A stretch of DNA of 64,000 nucleotides from the NCBI RefSeq assembly GCF_001635685.1, contig NZ_LWFF01000306.1:1-64000 (forward strand), given 5' to 3'. Below the pieces are notes generated by a model. The model ran no database searches and was not told where the DNA came from. It saw only the letters and a program-made list of their open reading frames with translations. The position numbers and the translations under genes are program-made. This document shows positions 9,262-18,971 of this stretch, in pieces. Numbering within the stretch: the stretch's first letter is position 1; every line of letters starts with the position of its first letter. Source of the DNA: Erythrobacter sp. HI0063. Lineage in GTDB: Bacteria > Pseudomonadota > Alphaproteobacteria > Sphingomonadales > Sphingomonadaceae.

Positions 9262-9364
9262 CCTCAATCTCCTCACACCTGTATGGCTTCGCCCTAGGTG
9301 ACATTCGCGTGTGGCGAAACGGTGAAACTTGCCCCCCGCGCGGCGTATGCCTAAGTCGCGCCCC

Positions 9365-10170
<806 letters not shown>

Positions 10171-10174
<4 letters not shown>

Positions 10175-11241
10175 GCGAGGCCGCCCCTTCTCCGCGTCGC
10201 GCGGCGCAGGGCGTCGATGCGCTGCGCCATGGCTGGCCGATCCATCTGGACGGCGGGCCGGTCCTGCAGCCGATCGAGACCTGTTACGACGATGCGATCG
10301 CGTCCGAAACGCTGCTGATTTCCGCCAGCCGCGCCGGTACTCTGAAACTCGCCAATCAGCGCGACGCGGCCATTCCCGGCGAGCCGGTGCTGCTGCGCGG
10401 GGCCGAGCGGTTCTCGCGTGATGCCGCGCTGGCGGTGGCGGATCCCGCGCTCGATCTGGCGCATCCGATGAAGGGGCCGTTCAAGGCGCTGCCGCATGAC
10501 GATTGGGCGGACCAGGCCCGCGCCGCGCTGGACCTGGCGCGGATCGCAGGCATCCTTCCCGCCTTTCTGGTCGCGCCCGAAGGGGCAGAGCCGCCGGTCG
10601 CGCTGACGCTGGCCGATGCGCGCGCCTATGCCGATCCCGCGAATCTCATCGTCGCCTCGCGCGCGCGCCTGCCCGTCGAAGCGTTCGAGAATGCGGAGAT
10701 CGTCGCCTTTCGCAGCCCCGCCGATACGCGGGAGCATGTCGCGCTGATCCTCGGCCAGCGACGATCCGACACGCCGCCGCTGGTGCGCCTGCATTCGGAA
10801 TGCCTGACCGGCGACGTCCTCGGCAGCCTCAAATGCGATTGCGGCCCGCAACTGGACGCCGCGCTCCATGCGATGGCGGACGAGGCGAAGGGCCGGGGCT
10901 GGGGGGTATTGCTCTATATGCGGCAGGAAGGGCGCGGGATCGGCCTCGTCAACAAATTGCGGGCCTATGCCCTGCAGGATCAGGGCCACGACACGGTGGA
11001 CGCGAACACCCGCCTGGGCCTCCCCGACGAAGCGCGCGATTTCCCGACCGCCGCGCGCATCCTCGGTCTGCTGCGTGTGCCGAGCATCCGCCTGATGACC
11101 AACAATCCTGCGAAGGTCGCGGCGCTGGAAGCCGAGGGCGTGACGGTCACCGAACGCGTCCCCCACGCCCTACCCGACAATCCGCACAACGCCCGCTACC
11201 TCGCGACCAAGCGCGACCGGGCGGGGCATCTGCTGCCGTAA
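10171..11241 (+). CDS. ribA: GTP cyclohydrolase II
   Basis: This is the first enzyme of riboflavin synthesis. The C-terminal 200 residues have the catalytic domain: zinc Cys residues in HSECLTGD and KCDCGPQL, MRQEGRGIGL, and LMTNNPAKV. The N-terminal 150 residues are an extension without the usual DHBP-synthase motifs. Homology seems to start at about ARRAAQ-like residues just after the upstream stop, yet there is no ATG, GTG or TTG there. I propose CTG at 10171, overlapping the xth stop (CTGA). In-frame GTG codons at 10000 and near 10060 lie deep inside xth and would add unlikely residues. Confidence 0.85.
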
Positions 11242-11248
11242 TTCGCGC

Positions 11249-12184
11249 CTACCGCCGCTCGAACGGCTTCAGGCCCGCTCCCAATTCGTTGTTCGCGATC
11301 GACAGGCGGTCGCCCGTCCAGTCGGCGATGAAGGCCGGGCTGCGCCTCAGGTCGGGGACGAGGCGCGCGTCATTGTCCGATATGACCAGCCCGTCGGACA
11401 AGTAATTCCCTTCTTCCGCGCCCACCGCGATGAAGGCGGACCAGTTCTCCTTGTCGCGCCCCTGGACGAACCAGTTGCGCACGATCCGGCCATTGCCGCC
11501 ATTGGGCAGGTCGATCATGTAATTGGTGCCGCGCCCATTCGCATCGTCGAAGCTGGAATCCTCCACGATCGTGCGCGCCGCGCGGCTCTTCACGTAATGC
11601 CCGCCCGTGCCCGCTTCGAAACGGCTGCGCGTGACGGCAGTCTCGCCGATCTCGCCGGTATAGATCGAATGCGCGCAGCCCCCATCGCCCTCGCAGGTGC
11701 CGAGGCGGGTGAAGGTCGATTTGTCGATGCGCAGGCGGATGTCCGGATCGTGCGCGGTGAGGATGCCCTGCTCGCTGTCGCGGAACCAGCTTTGCGTGAC
11801 GGCCAGCTCTCCGCTTTCGAGGCGAATGCCTGCCCCGTTGCGATCGGGCACGGCGATGTGGGAGAAGACCAGGCCGATCACCGTCGCACTGTCGCCGCCG
11901 AGCACGAGCGCGCCCTTGCCCTCGCAGGCGACCCCCGAAAGCGCGGATTTGCCCGGCTGCGATGCGCGGTAGGTTATCCGGCCGGCGCGCTGGACTGCAC
12001 ATTCGTTATAGGTGCCGGGCGCGAACACGACCGTGCCCTCGCCCCCGCCGATCGCATCGACCGCGTCCTGTAGCGAGGCATAGCCACGCCCTGTCTCGGC
12101 AACGGTAAAAGGCGCGCTTTGCTGGGCGGAGAGCGGGAGGGTGGAGGCCGCGAGCGCAGCGACGAGGAGAGAGCGCGTTTTCAT
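11249..12184 (-). CDS. Secreted right-handed parallel beta-helix protein
   Basis: The product is 311 residues with a signal peptide (MKTRSLLVAALAASTLPLSA). The mature part carries the repeated short strands and turns of a right-handed beta-helix (YASLQDAVDAIGGGEGTVVFAPGTY, split here as the usual pectate-lyase-like opening, then repeated GIRLES, SWFRDSEQGI, IVEDSSFDD, IVRNWFVQG, LVISDND units). Such proteins are often polysaccharide lyases or hydrolases, but no catalytic signature can be assigned. It converges on ribA with only 7 bases between. Confidence 0.75.
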   Translation of the reverse strand: MKTRSLLVAALAASTLPLSAQQSAPFTVAETGRGYASLQDAVDAIGGGEGTVVFAPGTYNECAVQRAGRITYRASQPGKSALSGVACEGKGALVLGGDSATVIGLVFSHIAVPDRNGAGIRLESGELAVTQSWFRDSEQGILTAHDPDIRLRIDKSTFTRLGTCEGDGGCAHSIYTGEIGETAVTRSRFEAGTGGHYVKSRAARTIVEDSSFDDANGRGTNYMIDLPNGGNGRIVRNWFVQGRDKENWSAFIAVGAEEGNYLSDGLVISDNDARLVPDLRRSPAFIADWTGDRLSIANNELGAGLKPFERR

Positions 12185-12248
12185 AAGCGCGATCCTAGCG
12201 CGCTCCCCCTTACCGGCACCATAATTTCGGCAGGCGTATCAGTTCGCA

Positions 12249-14072
12249 TCAGTTCGCGAGAACGCAGCGCAGGAAACGCTCTCCATACGCTTCCAGCTTC
12301 TTGGCGCCCACGCCGCCGATCTGGCCGAGCCGCGCAAGCGTGTCGGGCCGGGCCAGCGCCATTTCGCGCAAGGTGGAATCGTGGAAAATGACATAGGGCG
12401 GCACGCCCGCCTCCTCGGCCAGTTCCTTGCGCAGGGCCCGCAGCGCTTCGAACAAGGGATTGCCGACCGGATTGGGCGTGCCATCGCCGCCGCGCCGGCC
12501 CGAGCGGCGTTGGCGCTTCGGCGGCACCACGATCGCGACCTCGCGCTCTCCCTTGAGGATTTCGCGCGCGCCCGTGCCCAGCGCCAGCCCGCCGTGATCG
12601 TTTGCAACGAGGTGGCCATGAGCCTGCAAGGCGCGTGCAACCGGCTTCAGGAGCACCGCCTCCTCGCCGGAGACGATCCCGAACACGGAAAGGTTGTCGT
12701 GCCCGCGCTGGCGGATGCGATCGTCGGGCGATCCGGTGAGCACTTTCGTCAGATGCCCCATCCCGAAGCTCTGTCCGGTGCGATAGACGGCGGACAGGAG
12801 CTTGCGCGCCAGTTCGGTCGCATCGGTGACGCCGGGCGCGTCGAGGCAATTGTCGCAATTGCCGCATTTTTCGGGCGGGTCCTCGCCGAAATGCCGCAGC
12901 AGGATCGCGCGGCGGCATTGCGCGGTTTCGACGAGGCCCGCCAGCGCGTCCAACCGCTGGCGTTCGGCCACGCGGCGATCCTCGGGCACTTCTTCCAGCC
13001 GGGCGCGCGCGGTCGCGAAATCGCTCGCGCCCCACAGCATCACCGCGCCCGCCGGATCGCCGTCACGCCCCGCGCGGCCGGTTTCCTGATAATAGGCCTC
13101 GATCGATTTCGGCACGCCGACATGGGCGACGAAGCGCACGTCGGGCTTGTCGATCCCCATGCCGAACGCGATCGTGGCGACGATCACCATATCCTCGCTC
13201 GCGACGAAGCGCGCCTGATTGTCCGCGCGCTCCTCCGCCGGAAGCCCGGCGTGATAGGGCAGGACGGGGCGTCCGGTCGCGCTGGCGAGCTTTTCGGCGA
13301 TGTCCTCCACCTTGCGACGCGTGGGCGCATAGACGATGCCCGGGCCGGGGCGATCCTGCATGATACCGGCGATCTGGCGCACCGGATTGTCGCGCGGCGT
13401 GATCGCATAGCGGATATTGGGCCGGTCGAACCCGGCGAGGACGAGCCCGTCTTCCGGGATACCCAGCTGCGCCATCACGTCCGCGCGAGTCTGCCGGTCG
13501 GCAGTGGCGGTCAGCGCCAGGCGCGGGACGTCCGGAAAGGCGTCCATCATCGGGCGCAGCATGCGATAATCGGGGCGGAAATCGTGGCCCCATTCGCTGA
13601 CGCAATGCGCCTCGTCCACCGCGAACAGGCACAGCGGCGCGGCGCTCAACAGTTCGCGAAAATGCGGCTGGCTGGCGCGTTCGGGCGCGACGTAAAGCAG
13701 GTCCAGATCGCCCGCGCGGAACGCATCCTGCGTCTCGCGCCAGTCCGCATCGGCGCTGGTGAGCGTGGCGGCGCGGATCCCGTTGGCGCGCGCGCTGCGC
13801 AATTGATCGTGCATCAGCGCGATCAGCGGGCTGACGACCACGCAGGTGCCCCGCAGCATGGTAGCGGGCAATTGATAGGTCAAAGACTTGCCCGCGCCCG
13901 TGGGCATCACCGCCAGCGTCGATCGGCCCGCCAGCACGCGTTCGACCACCGCAGCCTGTTTCCCGCGAAAATCGTCGAATCCGAAGGTGCGGCGCAGTTC
14001 GGCGCGCGCTTCGTCGAGCTTCCTGTCCAGCGCATCCGTGCTGGGGCGATCCGGGGCGAGAAGGTCGTCCAT
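12249..14072 (-). CDS. recQ: ATP-dependent DNA helicase RecQ
   Basis: The product is 607 residues. Helicase motif I is GAGKSLTYQLPA, motif II is DEAHCVSEWGHDFRP, and QETGRAGRDGDPA is motif VI. A RecQ-C-terminal zinc site follows (Cys residues in CRRAILLRHF, KCGNCDNC). A C-terminal HRDC domain ends the chain (LREMALARPDTLARL). It unwinds DNA 3' to 5' in recombination and fork repair. The downstream edge is 64 bases from the beta-helix gene. Confidence 0.95.
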   Translation of the reverse strand: MDDLLAPDRPSTDALDRKLDEARAELRRTFGFDDFRGKQAAVVERVLAGRSTLAVMPTGAGKSLTYQLPATMLRGTCVVVSPLIALMHDQLRSARANGIRAATLTSADADWRETQDAFRAGDLDLLYVAPERASQPHFRELLSAAPLCLFAVDEAHCVSEWGHDFRPDYRMLRPMMDAFPDVPRLALTATADRQTRADVMAQLGIPEDGLVLAGFDRPNIRYAITPRDNPVRQIAGIMQDRPGPGIVYAPTRRKVEDIAEKLASATGRPVLPYHAGLPAEERADNQARFVASEDMVIVATIAFGMGIDKPDVRFVAHVGVPKSIEAYYQETGRAGRDGDPAGAVMLWGASDFATARARLEEVPEDRRVAERQRLDALAGLVETAQCRRAILLRHFGEDPPEKCGNCDNCLDAPGVTDATELARKLLSAVYRTGQSFGMGHLTKVLTGSPDDRIRQRGHDNLSVFGIVSGEEAVLLKPVARALQAHGHLVANDHGGLALGTGAREILKGEREVAIVVPPKRQRRSGRRGGDGTPNPVGNPLFEALRALRKELAEEAGVPPYVIFHDSTLREMALARPDTLARLGQIGGVGAKKLEAYGERFLRCVLAN

Positions 14073-14227
14073 CGGCCCCGCCCTGCCAGAGATCGCCGCA
14101 CGCGCGAAGGGCCGAGCGGGTCTTTTCGGCCATTTTCCCCTTGCCCCCGCTGCGCCGGGAGGGCTTAACCCCAGACAGCCCTGGTATCGCGGCGCATCGC
14201 CCGATGCCCGATTTTTTGGAGACAGAA

Positions 14228-14569
14228 ATGAAGTTCCGCACGCCCGCCCGCAAATACGCTCTGGTCGCCACCGTCATCGCCGCCCCGCTCGCGCTTGCCG
14301 CCTGCAGCGATTCGGACGATGCGGCTTATGAAACCGATACCGAAACGGTCGAGATCGAAGCCAACGAAGCGCTCGAGAACGTCGATGCCATGCCGGTCGA
14401 GGACCCCCAAGCCTCCATGCCCGATCCCGTGGTCCCCAGCACAACTCAGACCGTCGATCCCGAAGCTGCCGCCGCCGCCGAGGCCGCGCGTCAGCAGACC
14501 CTGCAGGATGAAGGCGACGATGCCGCCGCCACCGCCGCTGCGGCGATGGATGCGATGAACGAGGAGTAA
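14228..14569 (+). CDS. Small acidic lipoprotein, function unknown
   Basis: A 113-residue protein with signal peptide and lipobox LAAC at residue 24 (MKFRTPARKYALVATVIAAP). The rest is low-complexity and acidic or Ala-rich, with no recognisable domain. The start at 14228 has GGAG eight bases upstream. It is followed after 4 bases by another small lipoprotein gene. The pair precedes an acyl-CoA dehydrogenase. No family recognised. Confidence 0.7.
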   Translation: MKFRTPARKYALVATVIAAPLALAACSDSDDAAYETDTETVEIEANEALENVDAMPVEDPQASMPDPVVPSTTQTVDPEAAAAAEAARQQTLQDEGDDAAATAAAAMDAMNEE

Positions 14570-14573
14570 GTCG

Positions 14574-14867
14574 ATGCACGGCGCGCTCGCCCTCCTTGCA
14601 CTCGGAACGGTCCTCGTCTCCGCCTGCAGCCCGTCGGACAACGATCCGGGCCCCGGCGGCGTGACGGTGGGCGAAGCGCGCGCGCTCGACGAAGCGGCGG
14701 AAATGATAGAGCAGCGCCGCATTCCCGCCGACGTGCTGGCCGAAGAGGAGCTGGCAAGCGAAAGCGCGGCCAGCGAAGGCACGGCCAGCGAAGGCACGGC
14801 GGGCGAAAATGCGGTGGGCGCAACCGCTGGAAACGAACCGAATACGGGCCAGAATACGGGAGAATAA
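14574..14867 (+). CDS. Small lipoprotein with a short Ser-Glu-Gly repeat, function unknown
   Basis: The product is 97 residues: a very short signal (MHGALALLALGTVLVSAC) with lipobox VSAC, a helix-prone middle (EARALDEAAEMIEQRR), then a repeat ASEGTASEGTAGE. GAGGAG, overlapping the end of the previous gene, is its Shine-Dalgarno, so the two lipoprotein genes are probably coupled. The next gene's ATG begins 2 bases after its stop. The reading is supported by good start sites and codon use; the function is unknown. Confidence 0.65.
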   Translation: MHGALALLALGTVLVSACSPSDNDPGPGGVTVGEARALDEAAEMIEQRRIPADVLAEEELASESAASEGTASEGTAGENAVGATAGNEPNTGQNTGE

Positions 14868-14869
14868 GA

Positions 14870-16072
14870 ATGAACGCACCGGCCACCAAACCCGCCCCCG
14901 CCCGCAATCCGGGCATGGATGCGGACACTTTCGCCCAGTTTCACGAACAGCTCGAACGCTATGTGCGCGAACGGCTGATCCCGGCGGAAAAGGACGTGAT
15001 CGAGAACGATCGCGTGCCCGACGATATTCTCGATGAAATGAAGGACATGGGCCTGTTCGGCCTCTCCGTGCCCGAAGATCACGGCGGTGCCGGGCTGAAC
15101 ATGACGCAATACGCCAAGATCGTGAAGACGATGAGCTATGCCGCGCCCGCCTTCCGCTCGATCTTCTCGATCAATATCGGGATGTTCAATTCCGCCTTGA
15201 AGAATGGCGGGACCGAGGCCCAGCAGAACGAATGGTGGCCGCGCATCGCGGGCGGGGAAATCGCCTGCTTCGGCCTGACCGAGCCCGGCTCGGGATCCGA
15301 TTCGGCAGCGATGGCGACCACGGCGAAGCCCGATCCCGACGGGAATGGCTGGATCCTCAACGGATCGAAACGCTACATCACCAATGCGCCCCACGCCGAT
15401 GTCGCGCTGATCATGGCGCGTACCGAAAAGGATGCGTTGCCCAAGAACGCACATGTCAGCGCCTTCATCGTGCCCATGGACACGCCCGGCGTTTCCGTGG
15501 GCAGCCCGGACAAGAAGATGGGCCAGGCCGGATCGCATATCGCCGACGTGATGCTCGACGACGTGCATGTTCCGGGCGATGCGCTGCTTGGCGGAGAGAC
15601 CGGCCAGGGTTTCCGCTTCGCGATGATGAGCCTCGACAACGGGCGCATCTCGGTGGGCGCGGCCAGCACGGGCTATGCGCGCCGCGCGCTCGATTCCGCG
15701 CTTCGCTACGCCAATGAACGCAAGGCGTTTGGCGAGCCGATCGCGAATTTCCAGCTGATCCAGCAGATGCTCGCCGAAAGCGAGACGGAGATCTACGCCG
15801 CAGAATGCATGATGGCGGACGTGACCGCGCGCGCCGATGCGGGCGAAAGCACGATCAAGCAGGCCGCCGCCTTCAAGGTGTTCGCATCCGAAATGTGCGG
15901 CCGCGTGGTCGATCGGGTGGTGCAGATCTATGGCGGGGCGGGCTATCTAGCGGAATACGATGCCGAACGCTTCTTCCGCGATGCGCGCATCTACCGCATC
16001 TACGAAGGCACGACGCAGATCCTGCAATTGCAGATCGCCAAGCATATGCTGCGCGAATACGCGGCGTTGTAA
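14870..16072 (+). CDS. Acyl-CoA dehydrogenase
   Basis: A 400-residue FAD enzyme that forms a trans-2-enoyl-CoA. The FAD/substrate motif GLTEPGSGSDSA lies near residue 142. The conserved C-terminal IYGGAGYLAEYD and IYRIYEGTTQI contain the usual catalytic Glu position. Chain-length preference cannot be read from sequence; the family includes medium- and branched-chain enzymes. GGGAG precedes the start. The following gene, a MaoC-type dehydratase, could act on enoyl-CoA. Confidence 0.92.
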   Translation: MNAPATKPAPARNPGMDADTFAQFHEQLERYVRERLIPAEKDVIENDRVPDDILDEMKDMGLFGLSVPEDHGGAGLNMTQYAKIVKTMSYAAPAFRSIFSINIGMFNSALKNGGTEAQQNEWWPRIAGGEIACFGLTEPGSGSDSAAMATTAKPDPDGNGWILNGSKRYITNAPHADVALIMARTEKDALPKNAHVSAFIVPMDTPGVSVGSPDKKMGQAGSHIADVMLDDVHVPGDALLGGETGQGFRFAMMSLDNGRISVGAASTGYARRALDSALRYANERKAFGEPIANFQLIQQMLAESETEIYAAECMMADVTARADAGESTIKQAAAFKVFASEMCGRVVDRVVQIYGGAGYLAEYDAERFFRDARIYRIYEGTTQILQLQIAKHMLREYAAL

Positions 16073-16086
16073 TGCGCGGCTGAGCG

Positions 16087-16941
16087 GTGAGGGATTTTTC
16101 CGACTGGATCGGGCGCGAGCAGCGTTCGTCCGACCGGCTCGACACAGCGCTCGCGGCGCGCTGGTGTGCCACCTTCGATCGCGATGCACCTTTGGACGAG
16201 GCGATGCCGCAGGGGATCCATTTTTGCCTCTGCACGCCCGAGGCGCGCACGGCGCAATTGGGCGAGGATGGGCACCCCGCGCGCGACGACAGCCCGGCGA
16301 GCTTCCTTCCCCCCATCCCGCTTGCGCGCCGGATGTGGGCGGGCAGCGCGATCCGCTTCCATGCGCCGCTGGCGGTTGGCGCAACGGTTGAGCGCGTGAG
16401 CCGCATCGCCTCCATCACCGATAAATCCGGCAGCCGCGGGCAGATGGTATTCGTGGAGGTCGAGCATGAAACTTCAGCGGACGGCCTGCTGGCGGTCAGC
16501 GAGACACAGACGCTGGTCTACCTCGAAGCGCTGGCGGGCGACGCGCCGCTTTCGCCGCCCGAATCTGGCTCCGACAGCTTCGATCCGGGCGATTGGGACG
16601 CGCACCGCGCAATACGGCCCGATCCGCGCCTGCTGTTCCGCTATTCCGCGCTCACCTTCAACACGCACCGCATCCATTACGACGCGCCCTATGCGCGCGA
16701 TGTCGAGCGGTATCGCGGCCTGGTGGTGCACGGCCCGCTGACCGCCAGCCTGCTGTTGCAGCTTGCCGCCGAACTATGCGGCGAGAACCGATTGGCGAGT
16801 TTCCGCTTTCGTGGGCTCAGCCCAGCCATTGCTGGCGAGCCGCTGCATCTGGTCATGCGCGCGCAAGGCGGTGCCATTGAACTGGCGGCCTTCGCCCAGG
16901 ATGGGCGGCAGATCACGCAGGCGAGTGCCGAGATCGCCTGA
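16087..16941 (+). CDS. MaoC-type acyl-CoA hydratase with FAS1-like dehydratase domain
   Basis: The product is 284 residues with a double hot-dog layout: an N-terminal FAS1-like dehydratase half, then a MaoC-like half with FRYSALTFNTHRIHYD and GLVVHGPLTASLLL, which carries the hydratase His/Asp region. Relatives are annotated as mesaconyl-C4-CoA or itaconyl-CoA hydratases; the true substrate is open. The start is GTG 16087. It lies 14 bases after the acyl-CoA dehydrogenase, suggesting one acyl-CoA degradation unit. Confidence 0.82.
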   Translation: MRDFSDWIGREQRSSDRLDTALAARWCATFDRDAPLDEAMPQGIHFCLCTPEARTAQLGEDGHPARDDSPASFLPPIPLARRMWAGSAIRFHAPLAVGATVERVSRIASITDKSGSRGQMVFVEVEHETSADGLLAVSETQTLVYLEALAGDAPLSPPESGSDSFDPGDWDAHRAIRPDPRLLFRYSALTFNTHRIHYDAPYARDVERYRGLVVHGPLTASLLLQLAAELCGENRLASFRFRGLSPAIAGEPLHLVMRAQGGAIELAAFAQDGRQITQASAEIA

Positions 16942-16985
16942 CGCAGGATTTGGCATTCGCCGTGCGAACGCTTACATCGATTGCC

Positions 16986-17927
16986 ATGGCTACACTTGCT
17001 GAACCCCCGCAGGATTTCACCTCGCTTCCCGAAATGCCCGAAGGGGTGTTTACCGCGCCGCTGAAGCGGCCCGAGCATCTGGGTGAGGACTGGCTGGAAC
17101 CCAAGCAGACCGAATACGATTCGGGCGACGATGCGATCTGGAACGATCTGTTCGCGCGCCAGATGGAGGTGTTGCCGGGCCGCGCGGCGAGCGCGTTCAT
17201 GCAGGGTCTTGAAAAGCTCGACCTCGGTCGGGGCGGCGTGCCCGATTTCGGCGATCTGAGCGCGGAACTGGACACGCTGACGGGGTGGAGCGTGGTGCCG
17301 GTCCCGATGCTGATCCCCGACCACATCTTCTTCTGGCATCTGGCCAATCGGCGCTTCCCTGCGGGCAATTTCATCCGCACGCGCGAGACGTTCGATTATA
17401 TTCAGGAACCCGACGTCTTCCATGACGTGTTCGGCCATGTCCCGATGCTCACCGATCCGATCTTCGCCGATTACATGCAGGAATACGGCAAGGCCGGCTG
17501 GAAGGCGATGCGCCACAACCGGTTGAAGGCACTGGGCTCGCTGTATTGGTATACGGTCGAATTCGGCCTGTTGCAGGAAGCGCCCGGCGATATCCGCGCC
17601 TATGGGGCGGGCATCCTCTCGGGGCCGACCGAAGTGATTTACGCGGTGGAGGCCGAGAGCCCCAACCGCATCATGCTCAACGTCGATCGCGTCATGCGCA
17701 CCGACTATGTGATCGACGATCTGCAGCCGACCTATTTCGTGATCGACAGCTTCGAGGATCTCTACCACCAGACGGTGGAGCGCGATTTCGACCGGTTGTA
17801 CCGCAATCTCGATCCCGGCTTCACTTACGCCAACACCGCCGTGATCGACGTGGACGACGTGCTGCATCAGGGCACGCTGGAATACACGCTGAGAGGCGGA
17901 CGAGGGAGCGGCGCGAAGGCTGTCTAG
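16986..17927 (+). CDS. phhA: Phenylalanine 4-monooxygenase
   Basis: The product is 313 residues, converting phenylalanine to tyrosine with tetrahydropterin and non-haem iron. The aromatic hydroxylase core is clear: pterin region GWSVVPVPMLIPD, iron His residues in DVFHDVFGHVPML, WYTVEFGL, and the C-terminal tail. ATG 16986 gives the compact bacterial N-terminus; the frame also opens at 16950. No pterin carbinolamine dehydratase lies nearby. A perfect 9-bp hairpin begins 5 bases after the stop. Confidence 0.95.
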   Translation: MATLAEPPQDFTSLPEMPEGVFTAPLKRPEHLGEDWLEPKQTEYDSGDDAIWNDLFARQMEVLPGRAASAFMQGLEKLDLGRGGVPDFGDLSAELDTLTGWSVVPVPMLIPDHIFFWHLANRRFPAGNFIRTRETFDYIQEPDVFHDVFGHVPMLTDPIFADYMQEYGKAGWKAMRHNRLKALGSLYWYTVEFGLLQEAPGDIRAYGAGILSGPTEVIYAVEAESPNRIMLNVDRVMRTDYVIDDLQPTYFVIDSFEDLYHQTVERDFDRLYRNLDPGFTYANTAVIDVDDVLHQGTLEYTLRGGRGSGAKAV

Positions 17928-18250
17928 TTTGCGAACCGGCCTCCGCCGGTTCGTCCTCGGTGCTGATCCTCCCTTTGGTCGGGCACCTGCGGGGCGGCCG
18001 CGTGGCCTTGCGGTCCGCTAGTCGCGGACCGAGCCTGAACTCCGCAGCAAGAATAGAAATATCCCGGCCACATCTGTCGGCTTGATCGCGGAGCTCGGAC
18101 CCGAAGGGTCCGCAAGGGCGACCGCCCGCCCGCAGCGCCGTGAGGCGCGAGGACATCGCGCGCCGGATGGCGTGCGGAGAACAAAAAACGCAAAACAAAA
18201 AAGGCTCCGGATCGCTCCGGAGCCTTTCTCGTCATTTCGGAAAACCGGAC
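17928..18250. other. Gene-free stretch rich in hairpins; possible interspersed repeat
   Basis: 323 bases without a believable gene. It contains three perfect hairpins: CGAACCGGC/GCCGGTTCG (17932-17953, 4-base loop), CGGTCCGC/GCGGACCG (18011-18031) and CGGACCC/GGGTCCG (18096-18112, 3-base loop). The terminator of the lipoprotein gene sits near the right end. Open frames here encode only Arg/Gly-rich low-complexity chains. The density of palindromes resembles an intergenic repeat family, but only one copy is in view. Confidence 0.5.
18195..18226 (-). terminator. Rho-independent terminator for the small lipoprotein gene
   Basis: A perfect 9-bp stem, GGCTCCGGA (18203-18211) / TCCGGAGCC (18216-18224), has a 4-base loop. 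Read on the - strand it is followed by TTTTTTGTTTT, an excellent U-tract, about 25 bases after the stop of the lipoprotein gene at 18251. The + strand side (TTTCTC) is weaker. Confidence 0.9.
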
Positions 18251-18493
18251 TTACGGGGTGTCCATATCGTCGGCGGTTTCTTCCATCTGCTCTTCCATGG
18301 CATCGGTCTGGTCGTCCATGGCATCGGCCTGCTCATCGGTGATCTCACCCGAGGCTTCCATGTCGTTGACCATCGCGTCGCGATTGTCTTCCATGGTTTC
18401 GGCCTGATCTTCCATGGCGTTTTCCTGCGGGCTGTCGCAGGCGGCGACGCTCAGACCGAGCGCGGCGATGGATGCAATAGCAATCTTTTTCAT
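18251..18493 (-). CDS. Small acidic lipoprotein, Met/Asp/Glu-rich
   Basis: An 80-residue lipoprotein: MKKIAIASIAALGLSVAAC with lipobox VAAC. The rest is almost entirely acidic and Met-containing (AMEDQAETMEDN, DAMDDQTDAMEEQME), probably helical or disordered. GGGGAAGAG lies just before ATG 18493; the longer frame from 18520 is less likely. It has its own terminator. Function unknown; the acidic heptad-like pattern could bind cations or pack along the envelope, but that is a guess. Confidence 0.75.
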   Translation of the reverse strand: MKKIAIASIAALGLSVAACDSPQENAMEDQAETMEDNRDAMVNDMEASGEITDEQADAMDDQTDAMEEQMEETADDMDTP

Positions 18494-18568
18494 TTCTCTT
18501 CCCCTTGTTGATGGAGCCATCGGCCTAGCGGCCTGAGCTCCGTTTGGTAAGCTTCGAAGGATAATTTT

Positions 18569-18823
18569 CTACCCGGCGACGCGCTGTCGCGCCACATCCG
18601 CGATACCGATCGCTACGACCGCGCCGATCACGGCCCACAACAGATCGTAGGCGCCGATCCCGGCGAGAAGGTTGGCATTGCCGAGCACGGCGCTTGCCAC
18701 GAGCGCGCCGACGATGCCGGCACCCGCCATCGTAAGAATCGCGCCGCGATCTTCGCGTCTCAACAAGATGGAGCCGAGCCAGCCGAGAACGGCACCGACG
18801 ACGACCAGAATGATGAGACCCAT
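18569..18823 (-). CDS. GlsB/YeaQ/YmgE family membrane protein
   Basis: An 84-residue, three-helix inner-membrane protein of the transglycosylase-associated family (GLIILVVVGAVLGWLGS, then GAGIVGALVASAVLG, then a final hydrophobic helix). Family members are often induced by general stress; their biochemical role is unknown. A GGAACC box upstream fits stress regulation. Confidence 0.88.
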   Translation of the reverse strand: MGLIILVVVGAVLGWLGSILLRREDRGAILTMAGAGIVGALVASAVLGNANLLAGIGAYDLLWAVIGAVVAIGIADVARQRVAG

Positions 18824-18855
18824 GACAGGTAATCCGAGTTGCTTATGGGTAGCTC

Positions 18856-18880
18856 AAGCGCCGCTGAACGGATCGGTTCC
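18856..18880 (-). promoter_or_regulatory. Candidate EcfG-type promoter of the GlsB-family gene
   Basis: On the - strand GGAACC (18880-18875) is followed after 15 bases by GCTT (18859-18856). The alphaproteobacterial general-stress sigma EcfG prefers GGAAC, a spacer of 16-17 and cGTT. The -35 box is perfect and the -10 is imperfect. The position, 33 bases before the start codon, and the stress-linked gene family make it plausible. Confidence 0.35.
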
Positions 18881-18971
18881 CGATTACGGCAGGATTTTGG
18901 CGGCAAAGCCGCTTTCATTTCCGGACTGTGGCGAAAAGACCACTCCTCGCACCGCCATTTTTGCCCCCGGT

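Noticed and set aside
9262-9364. Pho box before the alkaline phosphatase gene
   Set aside because: Only one TGTCA half-site is visible; a Pho box needs two spaced repeats.
12381-14168. 595-residue open frame opposite recQ
   Set aside because: Antisense shadow; no domain or start signal.
17924-18235. 103-residue open frame in the hairpin-rich gap
   Set aside because: Low-complexity Arg/Gly chain encoded by palindromes and the terminator; no ribosome site.
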